A stretch of DNA of 64,000 nt from Turritopsis dohrnii (lineage: Eukaryota > Cnidaria > Hydrozoa > Anthoathecata > Oceaniidae): contig BQMF02000046.1 of the NCBI GenBank assembly GCA_027922465.2, positions 1,339,497 to 1,403,496 on the forward strand, read 5' to 3'. This document shows, in pieces, positions 24,171-32,838 of this stretch. The notes beneath the pieces were generated by a model that was not told where the DNA came from, did no database searches, and worked only from the letters and a program-made list of their open reading frames with translations. Numbering within the stretch: position 1 is the first letter of the stretch; every line of letters begins with the position of its first letter. The translations under genes and the position numbers were made by a program.

Positions 24171-25303
24171 TGCAACTGGTCAAAAAACTGAGCAGCTCAA
24201 GTTACCAGTGCTCCACAGTCAAGTGGAAGGTCTATATGAGAAACTGTCTGAACAGACAGGTCAAAGGCCTAAAAATTTACATACGGATCTCTTTATACGG
24301 TAAGGCCATGATTTATACTTTAAAGGAAATCCTTAACCATTAACAACTCGAGATGGGCAACTCAAACCAGAAGGGGCGATAGCAGATATTTTAGGGAAGG
24401 AAGGTCTTCGTAAGATAGGTTTTGATGTACCTGAGGATTCTAATATCTCAGCATCTAAGTGGATGAACAGTTTAAAGATCTAGCAAACACCACACCTACG
24501 GCTCGTGAAGTGAATAGCTTGGATAACAGTCAAGTCCTCGACAAAATCTCAAATATGTTGGAGGTATTGAATGAAATACTGGAGCAAGTCACCAAAAAAC
24601 CTTTAGAGGTGGAGGAGTTTTTACGCAAGCAAGGGATAGAATTTCTTCTGCGTGAGGCTTAGACAAAGCACTAAAAGGAATACGTAGGGAGATGGAGAAT
24701 AACGAAGCAAAATTAGGCGAAGTTGATAGTCAAATAGCAGAAAAAGAACGTGAACTAGTTGAAACCCGTAAACCTGAAAAGCAAGAACAGATTAAGCAGC
24801 GACTCTCCGATTTGAAATTGGTGCGTGCAGCGCGACTAGAGGTGCTCAGTGGTAACCGCAAGAAATTGTCTAGCCAACGGTCGCGCATCAAAGAAACGGT
24901 ATTCAAAGTCCTCGAGAAGGATAGAAACTAGGGGAGAAACTTCGCTTTCGAGAGCAAGGGATCACAATCGTTTCAATCTTAACAGCGTTTTCGCTGGTAA
25001 TATCAACGATAGTGACCTCTCTCACAGGTGGTGGTGCTTTTACTCGAGGAAGTCCTCCTCCTGCTGCTTCTGGAAGAGGCACTTGGACCCCTTCTTGGAA
25101 AACTTTCAAGTAAACTTGGAGCTGCATTGCCGGGGATCATCGGAAGTGTTGTAAGCTGGCTCTTAAACTTTCTGAAGAAAGGTGTCATAGCTCTAGCAAG
25201 CAACGCATGGCTAGTCGTAGTTTTAGGAGTTGGTCTGATAGGCAACTGGCTATGGTTTGAAATACAAAAAAAAGCGCAATTAATCCACCACCTACCCACA
25301 TGA
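24079..25303 (+). pseudogene. Polinton coiled-coil and membrane-segment protein, broken
   Basis: A series of plus-strand frames appears to be one gene divergent from the capsid gene. It starts at the ATG at 24079 (acidic N-terminus) and has in-frame stops at about 24301 and 24334. It continues with a charged, helical stretch (24459-24662 and 24692-24931: EKERELVETRKPEKQEQIKQ) with coiled-coil character. After a frame change it ends in a Gly/Pro-rich and strongly hydrophobic segment (24980-25303, including LNFLKKGVIALASNAWLVVV). A similar layout (long helical protein with C-terminal membrane segment) is known for an unnamed Polinton gene beside the capsid. Function unknown. Its first 90 bp overlap the antisense upstream extension of the capsid frame. 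Confidence 0.5.
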
Positions 25304-25473
25304 GAGCCTGCTTTTCTTCTTCACGTTGCCGCGGAAGACGTTGGAACTTGCTTAACGGGAGATGTTGGAGGATAGGAGGAAGCCGTTCTGCGACCCTGAA
25401 AGCCTTCTAGGGAGTGTTGTTTTGATGGGGATAGTGCAGGATGGGAGGAAGCCGTTCTGCGTCCCTGAAAGCC

Positions 25474-25767
25474 TCACAGGGAGTGTTGTTTAGGTGGCGG
25501 TGGCGGTAGTTTACCGATGTGTGTCGCAATGGTAAGCTTTGTTGAGATATTAGAGATGTTATCAAGATTCCCAAGCTTTAAATCGCTGGGTATCAGGTAT
25601 GTACCGACCGCAACGCCAACATCAGGTTCCGATCTAGCGTAACTTAAGGCTTTCTGGAACTTACTAATCTCTTCCGCTAAAGAAGTAAGTAAGTAGTAAG
25701 TAACGGGAGTTTTTAGTCCTTGGGCATCCATCCGTAATGGTTGGTTCTTCCGCCCGCCGACTTGCAA
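25474..25767 (-). CDS. Hypothetical Polinton protein, Pro-rich C-terminus
   Basis: 97 codons open on the minus strand with no Met at the first codon, so the 5' end may be lost. The sequence has a helical middle (SLAEEISKFQKALSYAR) and ends in a run of prolines (GKLPPPPPKQ). Not recognised. It may be the 3' part of the broken gene at 25943-26390, separated by the tRNA-like insertion, or a separate gene. Confidence 0.4.
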   Translation of the reverse strand: MQVGGRKNQPLRMDAQGLKTPVTYYLLTSLAEEISKFQKALSYARSEPDVGVAVGTYLIPSDLKLGNLDNISNISTKLTIATHIGKLPPPPPKQHSL

Positions 25768-25904
25768 CTATTAGTTGACGTACCGCCAAAGATACGTATA
25801 GCATTGCTCTAATTTGCCCGAAGGCCAGTGTGCAGTCAGTCGATGGCTCCTAATGGGCTGATACGCTGCTTTTAAAGCGCATTGAAGTGGTGTATTGAGA
25901 TACG

Positions 25905-25985
25905 ACATGACTGGACTCGAACACGGGTCACAGCGGTCGCACTCAAAGGTACTGACCACTACACCATCGCTGCACAGTGTCTTTC
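25905..25985 (-). other. tRNA-like sequence (degenerate) inside the Polinton
   Basis: The minus strand carries an A box (GTGTAGTGGTCAGTA, as in tRNA-Asp/Glu) and, at proper spacing, a B box (GTTCGAGTCC). The T-arm stem and acceptor stem do not pair well, so it is not called as a functional tRNA. It could be a tRNA pseudogene or a SINE head. Confidence 0.5.
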
Positions 25986-26390
25986 GCTTGTTCTACGGCC
26001 GTCATGAAGATCTTTTTCGCATCCAAGGCATGTCCAGTATCACCCGCTATAACGGAAAGTGCACTCGCCTGAATTTCTAAAAGCATTCGCGCGTACATCC
26101 GTATACTCTGCGACAAGCGCTGTATACCAGCTCTACTTAAGTTGGCCTTAACATCGTTTTGAACGTAGAATTCCCAATTCTTACCAATTCTACGCATGCG
26201 AGCGGGGTATTGCCAGAAGAACTCAGCTGGTATGTCAAACTCTGCAGACAGCGTCTTGAACGCACTTGTTCATGCACAACGATCCTTTCCTCCCAGAGTT
26301 CCTTAGCAGCTAAGAGCATACTTGTAGCTCATTTCTCTGATAATAAATGCGGCAGCAGCAGCGTGAAATATATCTGAACGTCACTCATCT
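25943..26390 (-). pseudogene. Hypothetical Polinton protein, frameshifted
   Basis: Two overlapping minus-strand frames (26319-26137 and 26197-25943) look like one helical protein split by a frameshift near 26170: the first contains ELWEERIVVHEQVRSRRCLQ, the second GKNWEFYVQNDVKANLSRAG. Possible earlier codons run back to about 26390 with another frame change near 26370-26330. The product is rich in Arg, Ala and Leu with no known motif. Function unknown. Its 3' end overlaps the tRNA-like sequence. Confidence 0.45.
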
Positions 26391-26462
26391 TGTAGAAACC
26401 AAGTTACCAACAGAGTTCAAAGAAGGCACGGAGATTGCGATAAAAGAAGCTGTGTAATATAT

Positions 26463-26969
26463 GTGGGATGGTTCAACCTGGAGAAGCATCAAAGGATAAC
26501 CATCTCGAAAAATCAAGTAGCAACAGACCCCGATCCAATCCACATTGACTTCACACCTGGGTTACATACGTCAAAGTATATTCGTGATAATATAAATGCA
26601 AGATCACTTCAAAGCGTATATCTAGATCACATATGTGATTGTAAGCTTCAGTTATCAGTATCCAAAGGGTACCGGGTAATAATTACGGAAGGTCTTCTAT
26701 ACTTGCTAGGTCTAAAAAGTCCGAAACATAGATTTTTCGTGAAAGGTCTCTACAAGTCTTTTTCAAACTTTTCTCCGTTCAAGTCTATACGGCTGTACTG
26801 TCAGGAATTCGAAAACAGCTATATTCTGCTGAACGGTGCAATTACAAAAATCGCACATTTTTTTAGACTTCAGAAACCAGAGTGCGAGTATGGCGACAGC
26901 ATGTCAAATCACTATGTTCACCAACAAATTGAGGTCCTCAACGCAAACATTGAATTTTTACGTCACTGA
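26463..26969 (+). CDS. Hypothetical Polinton protein, 168 residues
   Basis: Open frame (first codon is within ATATGTGGGATGG; a Met lies a few codons downstream) with mixed beta-type composition, for example HIDFTPGLHTSKYIRDNI, and an ending HQQIEVLNANIEFLRH. Not recognised with confidence. A minor capsid (penton-like jelly-roll) role would fit its place in the element but no diagnostic motif is seen. Possible frameshifted continuation just after the stop. Confidence 0.45.
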   Translation: MGWFNLEKHQRITISKNQVATDPDPIHIDFTPGLHTSKYIRDNINARSLQSVYLDHICDCKLQLSVSKGYRVIITEGLLYLLGLKSPKHRFFVKGLYKSFSNFSPFKSIRLYCQEFENSYILLNGAITKIAHFFRLQKPECEYGDSMSNHYVHQQIEVLNANIEFLRH

Positions 26970-27236
26970 CGATCAAGACTTGATTTGCAAGGAAACTTGA
27001 TTTGCAAGCTATCAATATGCTTGTCGTCTTCAAATAAACAGATGGCCACGTACGACGTGAATATGGAGTAGCTATATCCTGTTTTATCGGACCCATGCGC
27101 ACAGAACTTCAGAGTCCAAACGGTTAAGGAGACGGAAGCATACCTATCTCGGGAACTAGAATACCGAATAGCTTTAGAGCGCAAATGTTCACACAACTCA
27201 ACAGTTGCGAAATATATAGCTTACTTTCTGATCGCG

Positions 27237-27686
27237 GTGAATGTTGTACTCTCTGGCGGTGAGATTACATGCTTGGTATCAGGAATGGATACTTCGATGA
27301 ACATCGCTGTGTGTGTGACAGCTCTCGTTGTGGGTCTAATAACGATAGTCATTCAAAAAAGTGGCTCTATTTTCGATGTAAAAAGACAAAAAAATCACGA
27401 TATGGCATTCGCTGCACAGACCACTCTAGACAGCCTGCGTGTGCTTATATCAAAAGGCTACGAAGACGGTACCATCGATCATCCTGAATTTACTCAAATT
27501 ATAGCGGAGAAACAGCGTTACACAGATACGAAGCGAGATCTGCGAAAACGGTCAAGAAAGGTGATCAAACAGCTTTATGAACATCAGAAGGAAGAGCTTT
27601 TGGAACGTGGAAGGAAAGAAGGTCGTGAAGAAATTGCAAAAAAGCTCGTGAGCAGTTCAGATACCCCGAGTGCACCTGCTATATGA
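27237..27686 (+). CDS. Hypothetical membrane-anchored coiled-coil protein (Polinton)
   Basis: 149 residues. One hydrophobic helix near residues 20-42 (MNIAVCVTALVVGLITIVIQ), then a long charged helix with dense Arg/Lys/Glu (residues 90-140, QKEELLERGRKEGREEIAKK) likely to form a coiled coil, then a Ser/Pro tail. Uninterrupted. No family recognised. Confidence 0.55.
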   Translation: MNVVLSGGEITCLVSGMDTSMNIAVCVTALVVGLITIVIQKSGSIFDVKRQKNHDMAFAAQTTLDSLRVLISKGYEDGTIDHPEFTQIIAEKQRYTDTKRDLRKRSRKVIKQLYEHQKEELLERGRKEGREEIAKKLVSSSDTPSAPAI

Positions 27687-27705
27687 TGTATGAGGCGCCT
27701 CCTCC

Positions 27706-28454
27706 TTATGTTTTGAAGCTTGGTAAAGCTACAAAACGACATCTCCCAAGGGGGTCCAACGGTTGGTCAATATTCAAGGGTATGACACCCAAGTCATATA
27801 GATCATCACGAGTTAAGTCGATCAATCTTAAGTGACACTGGAAACATTCCACACACCCATCCTCTTCGAATCTATTAAGCGCGTGAATACCGTTAGGATT
27901 ATCGATGACAACGATCTCCTCACTACTCGGAAACTGGCTGAGTAACTACCGTCTCTTACTTGTGATTACACGTCTCTGTATCCGTGCGACGTAGTAAGGG
28001 AAGTTGTAAAGTTTATCATCTTCAAAGGTAGAGTGCTTTCGTGCAATCAGGATAACATTATCCTTTCGCAGGTTTCTGAGTGAGGAACATGTCTTTGCAG
28101 GAGTTTATCGATCGTTTGATCATGCTCTACAAGGTCATCGTTGAGTATAGCAAGAGCTTCCGTAGCTTCTTCCACTTTTTGCCGCTCTGCATCGATGGCA
28201 TTTTGCTTTTCTTGGATAATCTTGTTAAAGCCTCTCGGGATAACCTCTTTAAACAACCAGTTTCGGGCTAAAGCTGCAGCAGGTTTGTCACTACGCATTG
28301 AAATGCAGAGAGCAAGCTCTAAGGAAAGGAACACATCGTGGGGGTTTCGCGACCTCCCAAGGGATTCCAACGGTTGGAACCCCTCTTTACGTTCTGCTCT
28401 AGTGAGTTTCTCACGCTTCATAGTATCTGGAACAGACGTATCTATGCGCTTCAA
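27706..28454 (-). pseudogene. BRO/MSV199-like viral-type protein, frameshifted
   Basis: The N-terminal frame (28454-28047) contains AAALARNWLFKEVIPRGFNK followed by a coiled coil, as in KilA-N/BRO/MSV199-type proteins of large DNA viruses. The C-terminal part continues in another frame from about 28085, with NVILIARKHS, PYYVARIQRR, EEIVVIDNPNGIHALNRFEE and DLTRDDLYDLGV, ending at a TAA at 27706-27708. It has an in-frame TAG near 27950. These motifs resemble the C-terminal region of iridovirus/ascovirus-like proteins. Putative DNA-binding role by family only. Confidence 0.6.
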
Positions 28455-28556
28455 CCCTAAAAACCTACCGAATTTTGCTCTGTGAATGAATGGTCATCTT
28501 TTTTTTATTTATAGAAAAAAAACTTCCAACGTTGGACGTCAAGTAAGTAGAGACAT

Positions 28557-28808
28557 TTACTTGAAGTAATAGTTGCTACAGTCAACCTCATATCCTACGA
28601 TCTCTCCCGTTTTAACATCATTCTCCGTGCCTTCTGGTGATGTATAAATTTGTCTTGATCCTTCCAGCTTCGAGAGTTCCCAAAAAAGTCTATTCAGTGC
28701 ACAATCTTGACACTCGGGGAACTCTGTCTGCACTCCTATAGAGCGCCGGTTCCGCTTGTACCTTATTCCGCCACTCAAGACCATCCTAAGTTCATTTAGT
28801 TTCATCAT
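28557..28808 (-). CDS. Hypothetical Polinton protein, 83 residues
   Basis: Short open frame with a basic N-terminal third (GGIRYKRNRRSIGVQTEFP) and a CQDC pair. Not recognised. Confidence 0.4.
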   Translation of the reverse strand: MMKLNELRMVLSGGIRYKRNRRSIGVQTEFPECQDCALNRLFWELSKLEGSRQIYTSPEGTENDVKTGEIVGYEVDCSNYYFK

Positions 28809-28936
28809 AGAATACTTTCTTCTTTCGCTTTCAGCCTTAGTTGTTTCAGTGCAGCCATTTTCTTTTCAAAGTTAATGTTCTAAGTTTGAAGTCTCTACTC
28901 ATCACTGCTGATGAGGAGGCTCTCATACATATCCAT

Positions 28937-29475
28937 TTAATGGTACTTGCACTCTTTCAGTTGGACTAGGTAGTGGTTGTAATGGCTCTGTGTGTACACG
29001 CTTCCGATCTTCAACACACCAGTTGCCTTGCAGGATTGGTTATATGGTGGCTCATAATCATTAAACTTTGTTTTGATGTCGCCATCCCAGACAATGAGCT
29101 TTGGGTTGATCCAGCCTGTAGTACTTATCCTAGTACCTGTCAAGGTGTTGAAGATAAACTCTTGCACACGATCCGAAATGGCGTTGAAGGCATCACACCA
29201 AGCTTTATCATCGCACACGTTGAATCCCATCTTTCAGGCGGATGTCTCGTTATGCCTTGATACACATGAAGAGTGGCACTTTTAGTCGGTTCCTTCTCAT
29301 AGCCGATGTAGTACCCCGTGTCGATCTTGTTTGCTACAATAGGTTCTGAAATAGTGATCTTTGACATGTCGATAGTGTAAATGTCAGTAAGTTCTACACT
29401 AAAGTTAAAGTCCTTCCTTGAAACTTCGATTTGTCCAAAACGCAACATCTTTATTATATACAACCAAAGCCCCAA
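28937..29475 (-). pseudogene. Hypothetical Polinton protein, split by one frameshift
   Basis: The first part, 29475-29140 (including ELTDIYTIDMSK and NKIDTGYYIGYEKEP), and the second part, 29230-28937 (DDKAWCDAFNAISDRVQEFI, GWINPKLIVWDGD), overlap by about 90 bp. They appear to be one protein of about 170-180 residues with a shift near 29225. Rich in aromatic and beta-forming residues. Recurs in cnidarian Polintons to my recollection, function unknown. Confidence 0.5.
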
Positions 29476-29492
29476 CCCCGAAAAATATTAAT

Positions 29493-30464
29493 TTACCACT
29501 TTTTGACGTGTTCTGGAGCTAATTCCGTATCCTCGGGAATAGCCATAAGTTCTTCATGTACAAAAGCTTTTTCCGGCCCATCTTCTAGGTAGTACAAAAC
29601 ACGCTGACCTGGCTATTGCAATATGTTATTAAACCGATACGTTTTCCGACTCCAGTTATTGTCCGTCGCGCGTCGTTTTGTCACCTCGTGTTCCTCACCC
29701 GGTGCTAGCAAATAGCGGTACAACCCATCTTCAGGTAAAGTTTCTTCCCTAGGGTAAAACTCAACTTTTAACGGAACTTCTTCGAGTTTAATGGCTTTTG
29801 AGGGCTTCATCCCAGTTCTGGCAACAGCGTTGTTGTTCAGTTGACTCACACTTTTCTGGTAGTGTTTTACCCACGTGGTACTGATTTTCTGTGGATCTCC
29901 CAACTCCTGTGCATCTTGTATAGGGAACAGTTTCTCCGCGAGGAGTTTGTTAATGTTTTCCACAAAGGCTTGCTTTCTATGATTATGCTTTGTTGTAGTT
30001 CTCACTACCTCGACATCGTGCTTCTGGAAGAGCTTAGCTGTTTCCGACTTGAACTCTGAGCCGTTATCTACATAGAGCTTCTCAGGCCACTTTGGTGGAC
30101 CCTTTTTGTAAATATCTACAAACATCTCTGCCACATCGCTCGCCTTCTTCGTTCTCAGAGGTCTACTCGCTTTATAGCCTGAAGCAATATCGATCACATT
30201 CAAAGCGTACTTATACGTATTCTGATAGACCTTGTCATGAGGAAGATACAAAAGATCGGCCTGACGTATCTTGTTCACCTTGGTCACGTAAAAGTGAGGA
30301 TAGTTGATGTGCTTAGGCCTTGGTAGATGTATCTGCCATAAGGCTTGATAAGTTAGCCACTTTGCAACTTGTTTCCTAGTGAATCCAGACACAGCCTTCT
30401 GAAGCTCTTTAATGGCTTTCTTTCCTTTCCACAGATTCTCTGGTTCATAGTAGATGTCATGCAA
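29493..30464 (-). CDS. Polinton DDE integrase (retroviral type) with one in-frame stop near the C-terminus
   Basis: Catalytic residues in order: Asp in IRQADLLYLP, Asp in LYVDNGSEFKSE, Glu in QAFVENINKLLAEKL. An upstream helical region (FTRKQVAKWLTYQALWQIHL) stands in for the zinc-binding domain. A C-terminal chromo-like region (VLYYLEDGPEKAFVHEEL) follows an in-frame TAG at 29613-29615, and the frame then runs on to a TAA at 29493-29495. The stop removes only about 40 residues, so the nuclease core is complete. No ATG is visible at the 5' end; the frame begins after a TAA at 30516-30518. Confidence 0.85.
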
Positions 30465-30540
30465 CTTTTCAGGTCTAGGTGGTAAAGGTAGGAAATCTAG
30501 TTGTGTCGCCTTGTATTACTCGTGCATACCTCGATCAAGA

Positions 30541-30660
30541 TCAGAGATGTTCTTCTCTCTCTGCTGCTGCTTCCTCATCAGCAGAGTGAGCCCTCTCTGC
30601 ATAGTTTCCAAACGTGAATAGTGCTGCACTTACTGCCCCTCCTATTAAGACACTAACCAT
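30541..30660 (-). CDS. Small membrane protein (Polinton)
   Basis: 39 codons from the ATG at 30658-30660: a short hydrophobic helix (VSVLIGGAVSAALFTFG) followed by a Glu/Ala-rich helix. The next bases continue a similar helix in another frame up to the integrase region, so it may be truncated by a frameshift. Confidence 0.35.
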   Translation of the reverse strand: MVSVLIGGAVSAALFTFGNYAERAHSADEEAAAEREEHL

Positions 30661-30675
30661 TTATCTAAGCCGAAA

Positions 30676-30858
30676 TCACCCTTGCTTGAGTGCGTAATCA
30701 TCTGACAAAATTGCCATCTCAAGGTATAGTCCAAGCTTTCCCACATCAGCTAAATCTAACTTTGCGGATAGAGCTCCTACACTGAAAAATGTCTTTCCAG
30801 CTTACGCGTACAAGCTGGTGTAGCCTAGTAAACGTGCTGTCTGCCACACGCTAGCCAT
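30676..30858 (-). pseudogene. Small hypothetical protein with an in-frame stop (Polinton)
   Basis: ATG at 30856-30858 (MASVWQTARLLGY), an in-frame TAA after about 18 codons, and continuation (KTFFSVGALSAKLDLADVGK) to a TGA at 30676. The spacing to the next small gene is tight. Not recognised. Confidence 0.35.
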
Positions 30859-31025
30859 GAATTCTTTCTCGATTTATATTAAGCAAAAACGATCCAGTTT
30901 TTGTGCTTGCACCTTTATGCCAGTGTCAGTGGAAGGCTTAGCAGAAGATCGTGTGTTGTAGTAGTAGACTAACAGCTCCTCGTCTAGAACAGCTATTGTA
31001 CCAGCTCCAATCACATAGGTCGTAG

Positions 31026-31112
31026 TAGGTACTTGCGTATGTACTTGTGTAGGTACTTGCGTATGTACTTGTGTAGGTACTTGTGTAGGTACTTGCGCAG
31101 GTACTTGTAACG
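31026..31112 (+). repeat. 12-bp minisatellite (gtaggtacttgc/t)
   Basis: About seven copies of a 12-bp unit alternating GTAGGTACTTGC, GTATGTACTTGT and GTAGGTACTTGT, inside the Polinton between two small genes. Confidence 0.85.
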
Positions 31113-31120
31113 TTGTCCTT

Positions 31121-31552
31121 TTATTCTATCGGTTCCACTCTGCTAGCTTCTTCCCGCTCGCCACTCTTCCAGGGTCCTTTGATTTTACTATCTTCTTGTT
31201 GTTGTCGTCGCTCATTTATTTGACGCTCTTCAGCGAGTTTTGCGTACTTATTCCAATCAAGATTGGTAAAAATGATCGCAAACAGCGCGAAAGGACCGAG
31301 AAGAGACTTACAATTCGAGTAGATAGTAGACCCTATCACATCCATAGGTGAAGCGTTAGCCATAGATGCCGCCATATAACTTGTGATGGAGCTAGTGATG
31401 AGTGGATTTCCGTTGATTTCCCCCATCATCTTCAAAACATCTTTCACACCCACCAAATTAGATATCAAAGCGTTGAAATTAGGCGTTTCTTGCTGCTGCT
31501 GTTGCGGATCCTTGTATGTTTTGTATAGCTTTTCGATGGTCTTATCACTCAT
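31121..31552 (-). CDS. Hypothetical Polinton protein, 143 residues
   Basis: Gln-rich N-terminus (KDPQQQQQETP), a central stretch with moderately hydrophobic helices (SLLGPFALFAIIFTNL), and a charged C-terminal helix with Arg/Glu/Gln. Uninterrupted. Not recognised; possibly membrane-associated. Confidence 0.5.
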   Translation of the reverse strand: MSDKTIEKLYKTYKDPQQQQQETPNFNALISNLVGVKDVLKMMGEINGNPLITSSITSYMAASMANASPMDVIGSTIYSNCKSLLGPFALFAIIFTNLDWNKYAKLAEERQINERRQQQEDSKIKGPWKSGEREEASRVEPIE

Positions 31553-31635
31553 CTTATTCAGTCTTTCAACTGTTCAAGGTTTTCTACCGCCAAGATGTTG
31601 ACCACTTTGTACGTCACATATAAGTTCTGCTCTTT

Positions 31636-31818
31636 TCATAGCTTCTGCTGGAGTGTCACTACGTCTAGGAATCCATCGATGTTCATGACTAGTTTTATTA
31701 TATGACGACTCTTCCAGAAAACAAACATCAAAAGTCCACCCTGAACGCAGAAACAGACGAGTAGTAATACTTCATACATTTTTCTTTCATGTAGTGGTGA
31801 TGAGCTACATGAAATCAA
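31636..31818 (-). CDS. Small membrane protein (Polinton)
   Basis: 60 codons with one strong transmembrane helix (MYEVLLLVCFCVQGGLLMFV); the Met of that helix at about 31779 is a likely alternative start. It lies immediately downstream of the ankyrin gene on the same strand. Confidence 0.4.
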   Translation of the reverse strand: MISCSSSPLHERKMYEVLLLVCFCVQGGLLMFVFWKSRHIIKLVMNIDGFLDVVTLQQKL

Positions 31819-31824
31819 TATTAT

Positions 31825-32613
31825 TTACAGCGCCTTCTTCCACTCGTTGCATAATTTAACAATCTCGACATGACCCTTGTAAGCTGCATTTTCCATTGCC
31901 TCATCAAAATCTGTCGCACCCCACTCCTTTAGAAGTTTCACAATCTCAATGTGACCTTGCTCTGCTGCTGAAGCCATTGCCTCCTTATAATCTGTTGCAC
32001 CATACTCCGTTAACAACCTGACAATATCAATGTCACCCTTCATAGCTGCATTCCACATTTTCATGTCAAAATCAGTCGCTCCACATTCCTTGCGCAGATT
32101 CACAATATCAATGTGACCAAAGGAAACTGCTACTCTCATTGCCCAGTCAAAATCTCTCGCGCCCCACTCCTTGCACCGTTTAGTTATATCAATGTGACCC
32201 TTTCTACCTGCATTTTCTATTGTCTTATCAAAATCTGTTGCGCCCCATTCCTTGCACAGTTTAACTATATCAATGTGACCCTTGCTAGCTGCTGAAGTCA
32301 TTACCTTGTTATAATCTGTTGCACCACCCAACTCCTTTAGCACTTTAACTATCTCAATGTGACCCTTGTAAGCTGCATTTTCCATTGCCCAGTCAAAATC
32401 AGTCGCGCAACACTCCTTGCACAGCTTGACGATCTCGAGATGACCATTAGAAGCAGCATACCACATTACCTTGTTTAATTCCGTCGCACACCATTCCTTG
32501 CACAGATTCACAATCTTGGTGTCAACATTTGCATCTATTATTTCCCTCCACTTCATCAAACGTTCGATCTTCTGCAAACTATTTTTAAAAGCATCTACGA
32601 TTTGGTGATCCAC
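31825..32613 (-). CDS. Ankyrin-repeat protein (Polinton right half)
   Basis: 262 residues with about seven ankyrin repeats of 33 residues, such as AASKGHIDIVKLCKEWGATD. Repeats share the KLCKEWGATDFD signature with the gene at 21599-22156. Intact. One repeat carries an extra residue (KELGGATDYN). The location beside the polymerase gene, and the paralogue beside the other TIR, suggest copies expanded within this element. Role unknown; ankyrin proteins of DNA viruses commonly bind host proteins. Confidence 0.85.
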   Translation of the reverse strand: MDHQIVDAFKNSLQKIERLMKWREIIDANVDTKIVNLCKEWCATELNKVMWYAASNGHLEIVKLCKECCATDFDWAMENAAYKGHIEIVKVLKELGGATDYNKVMTSAASKGHIDIVKLCKEWGATDFDKTIENAGRKGHIDITKRCKEWGARDFDWAMRVAVSFGHIDIVNLRKECGATDFDMKMWNAAMKGDIDIVRLLTEYGATDYKEAMASAAEQGHIEIVKLLKEWGATDFDEAMENAAYKGHVEIVKLCNEWKKAL

Positions 32614-32838
32614 CTCCTTTTATTATAGTTTTGTTTTACTCCAACCATGAACTTATTATTATTGAAAACAAAACTCCCTTAGGAGAAGCGTGTTTTGAAC
32701 GCTATAATGTTTCTGAACGAAAAATGTTTTAGGATGGTAGCGGTTGTGTATGAATACGGTCCTCCTCAACCCAACGCTTATCGTAAAAGGCGAACCTAGC
32801 TTGTTTTGTTCATAGGTCACTATACCTTGTTCGTGGAC

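Noticed and set aside
24000..24200. Initiation of the capsid gene at 24170
   Set aside because: The first 40 codons are opposite the divergent gene's start and do not look like capsid sequence; a later Met is more likely.
25003..25299. Minus-strand frame opposite the hydrophobic Polinton segment
   Set aside because: Antisense shadow; the plus strand has the membrane-segment protein character and continuity.
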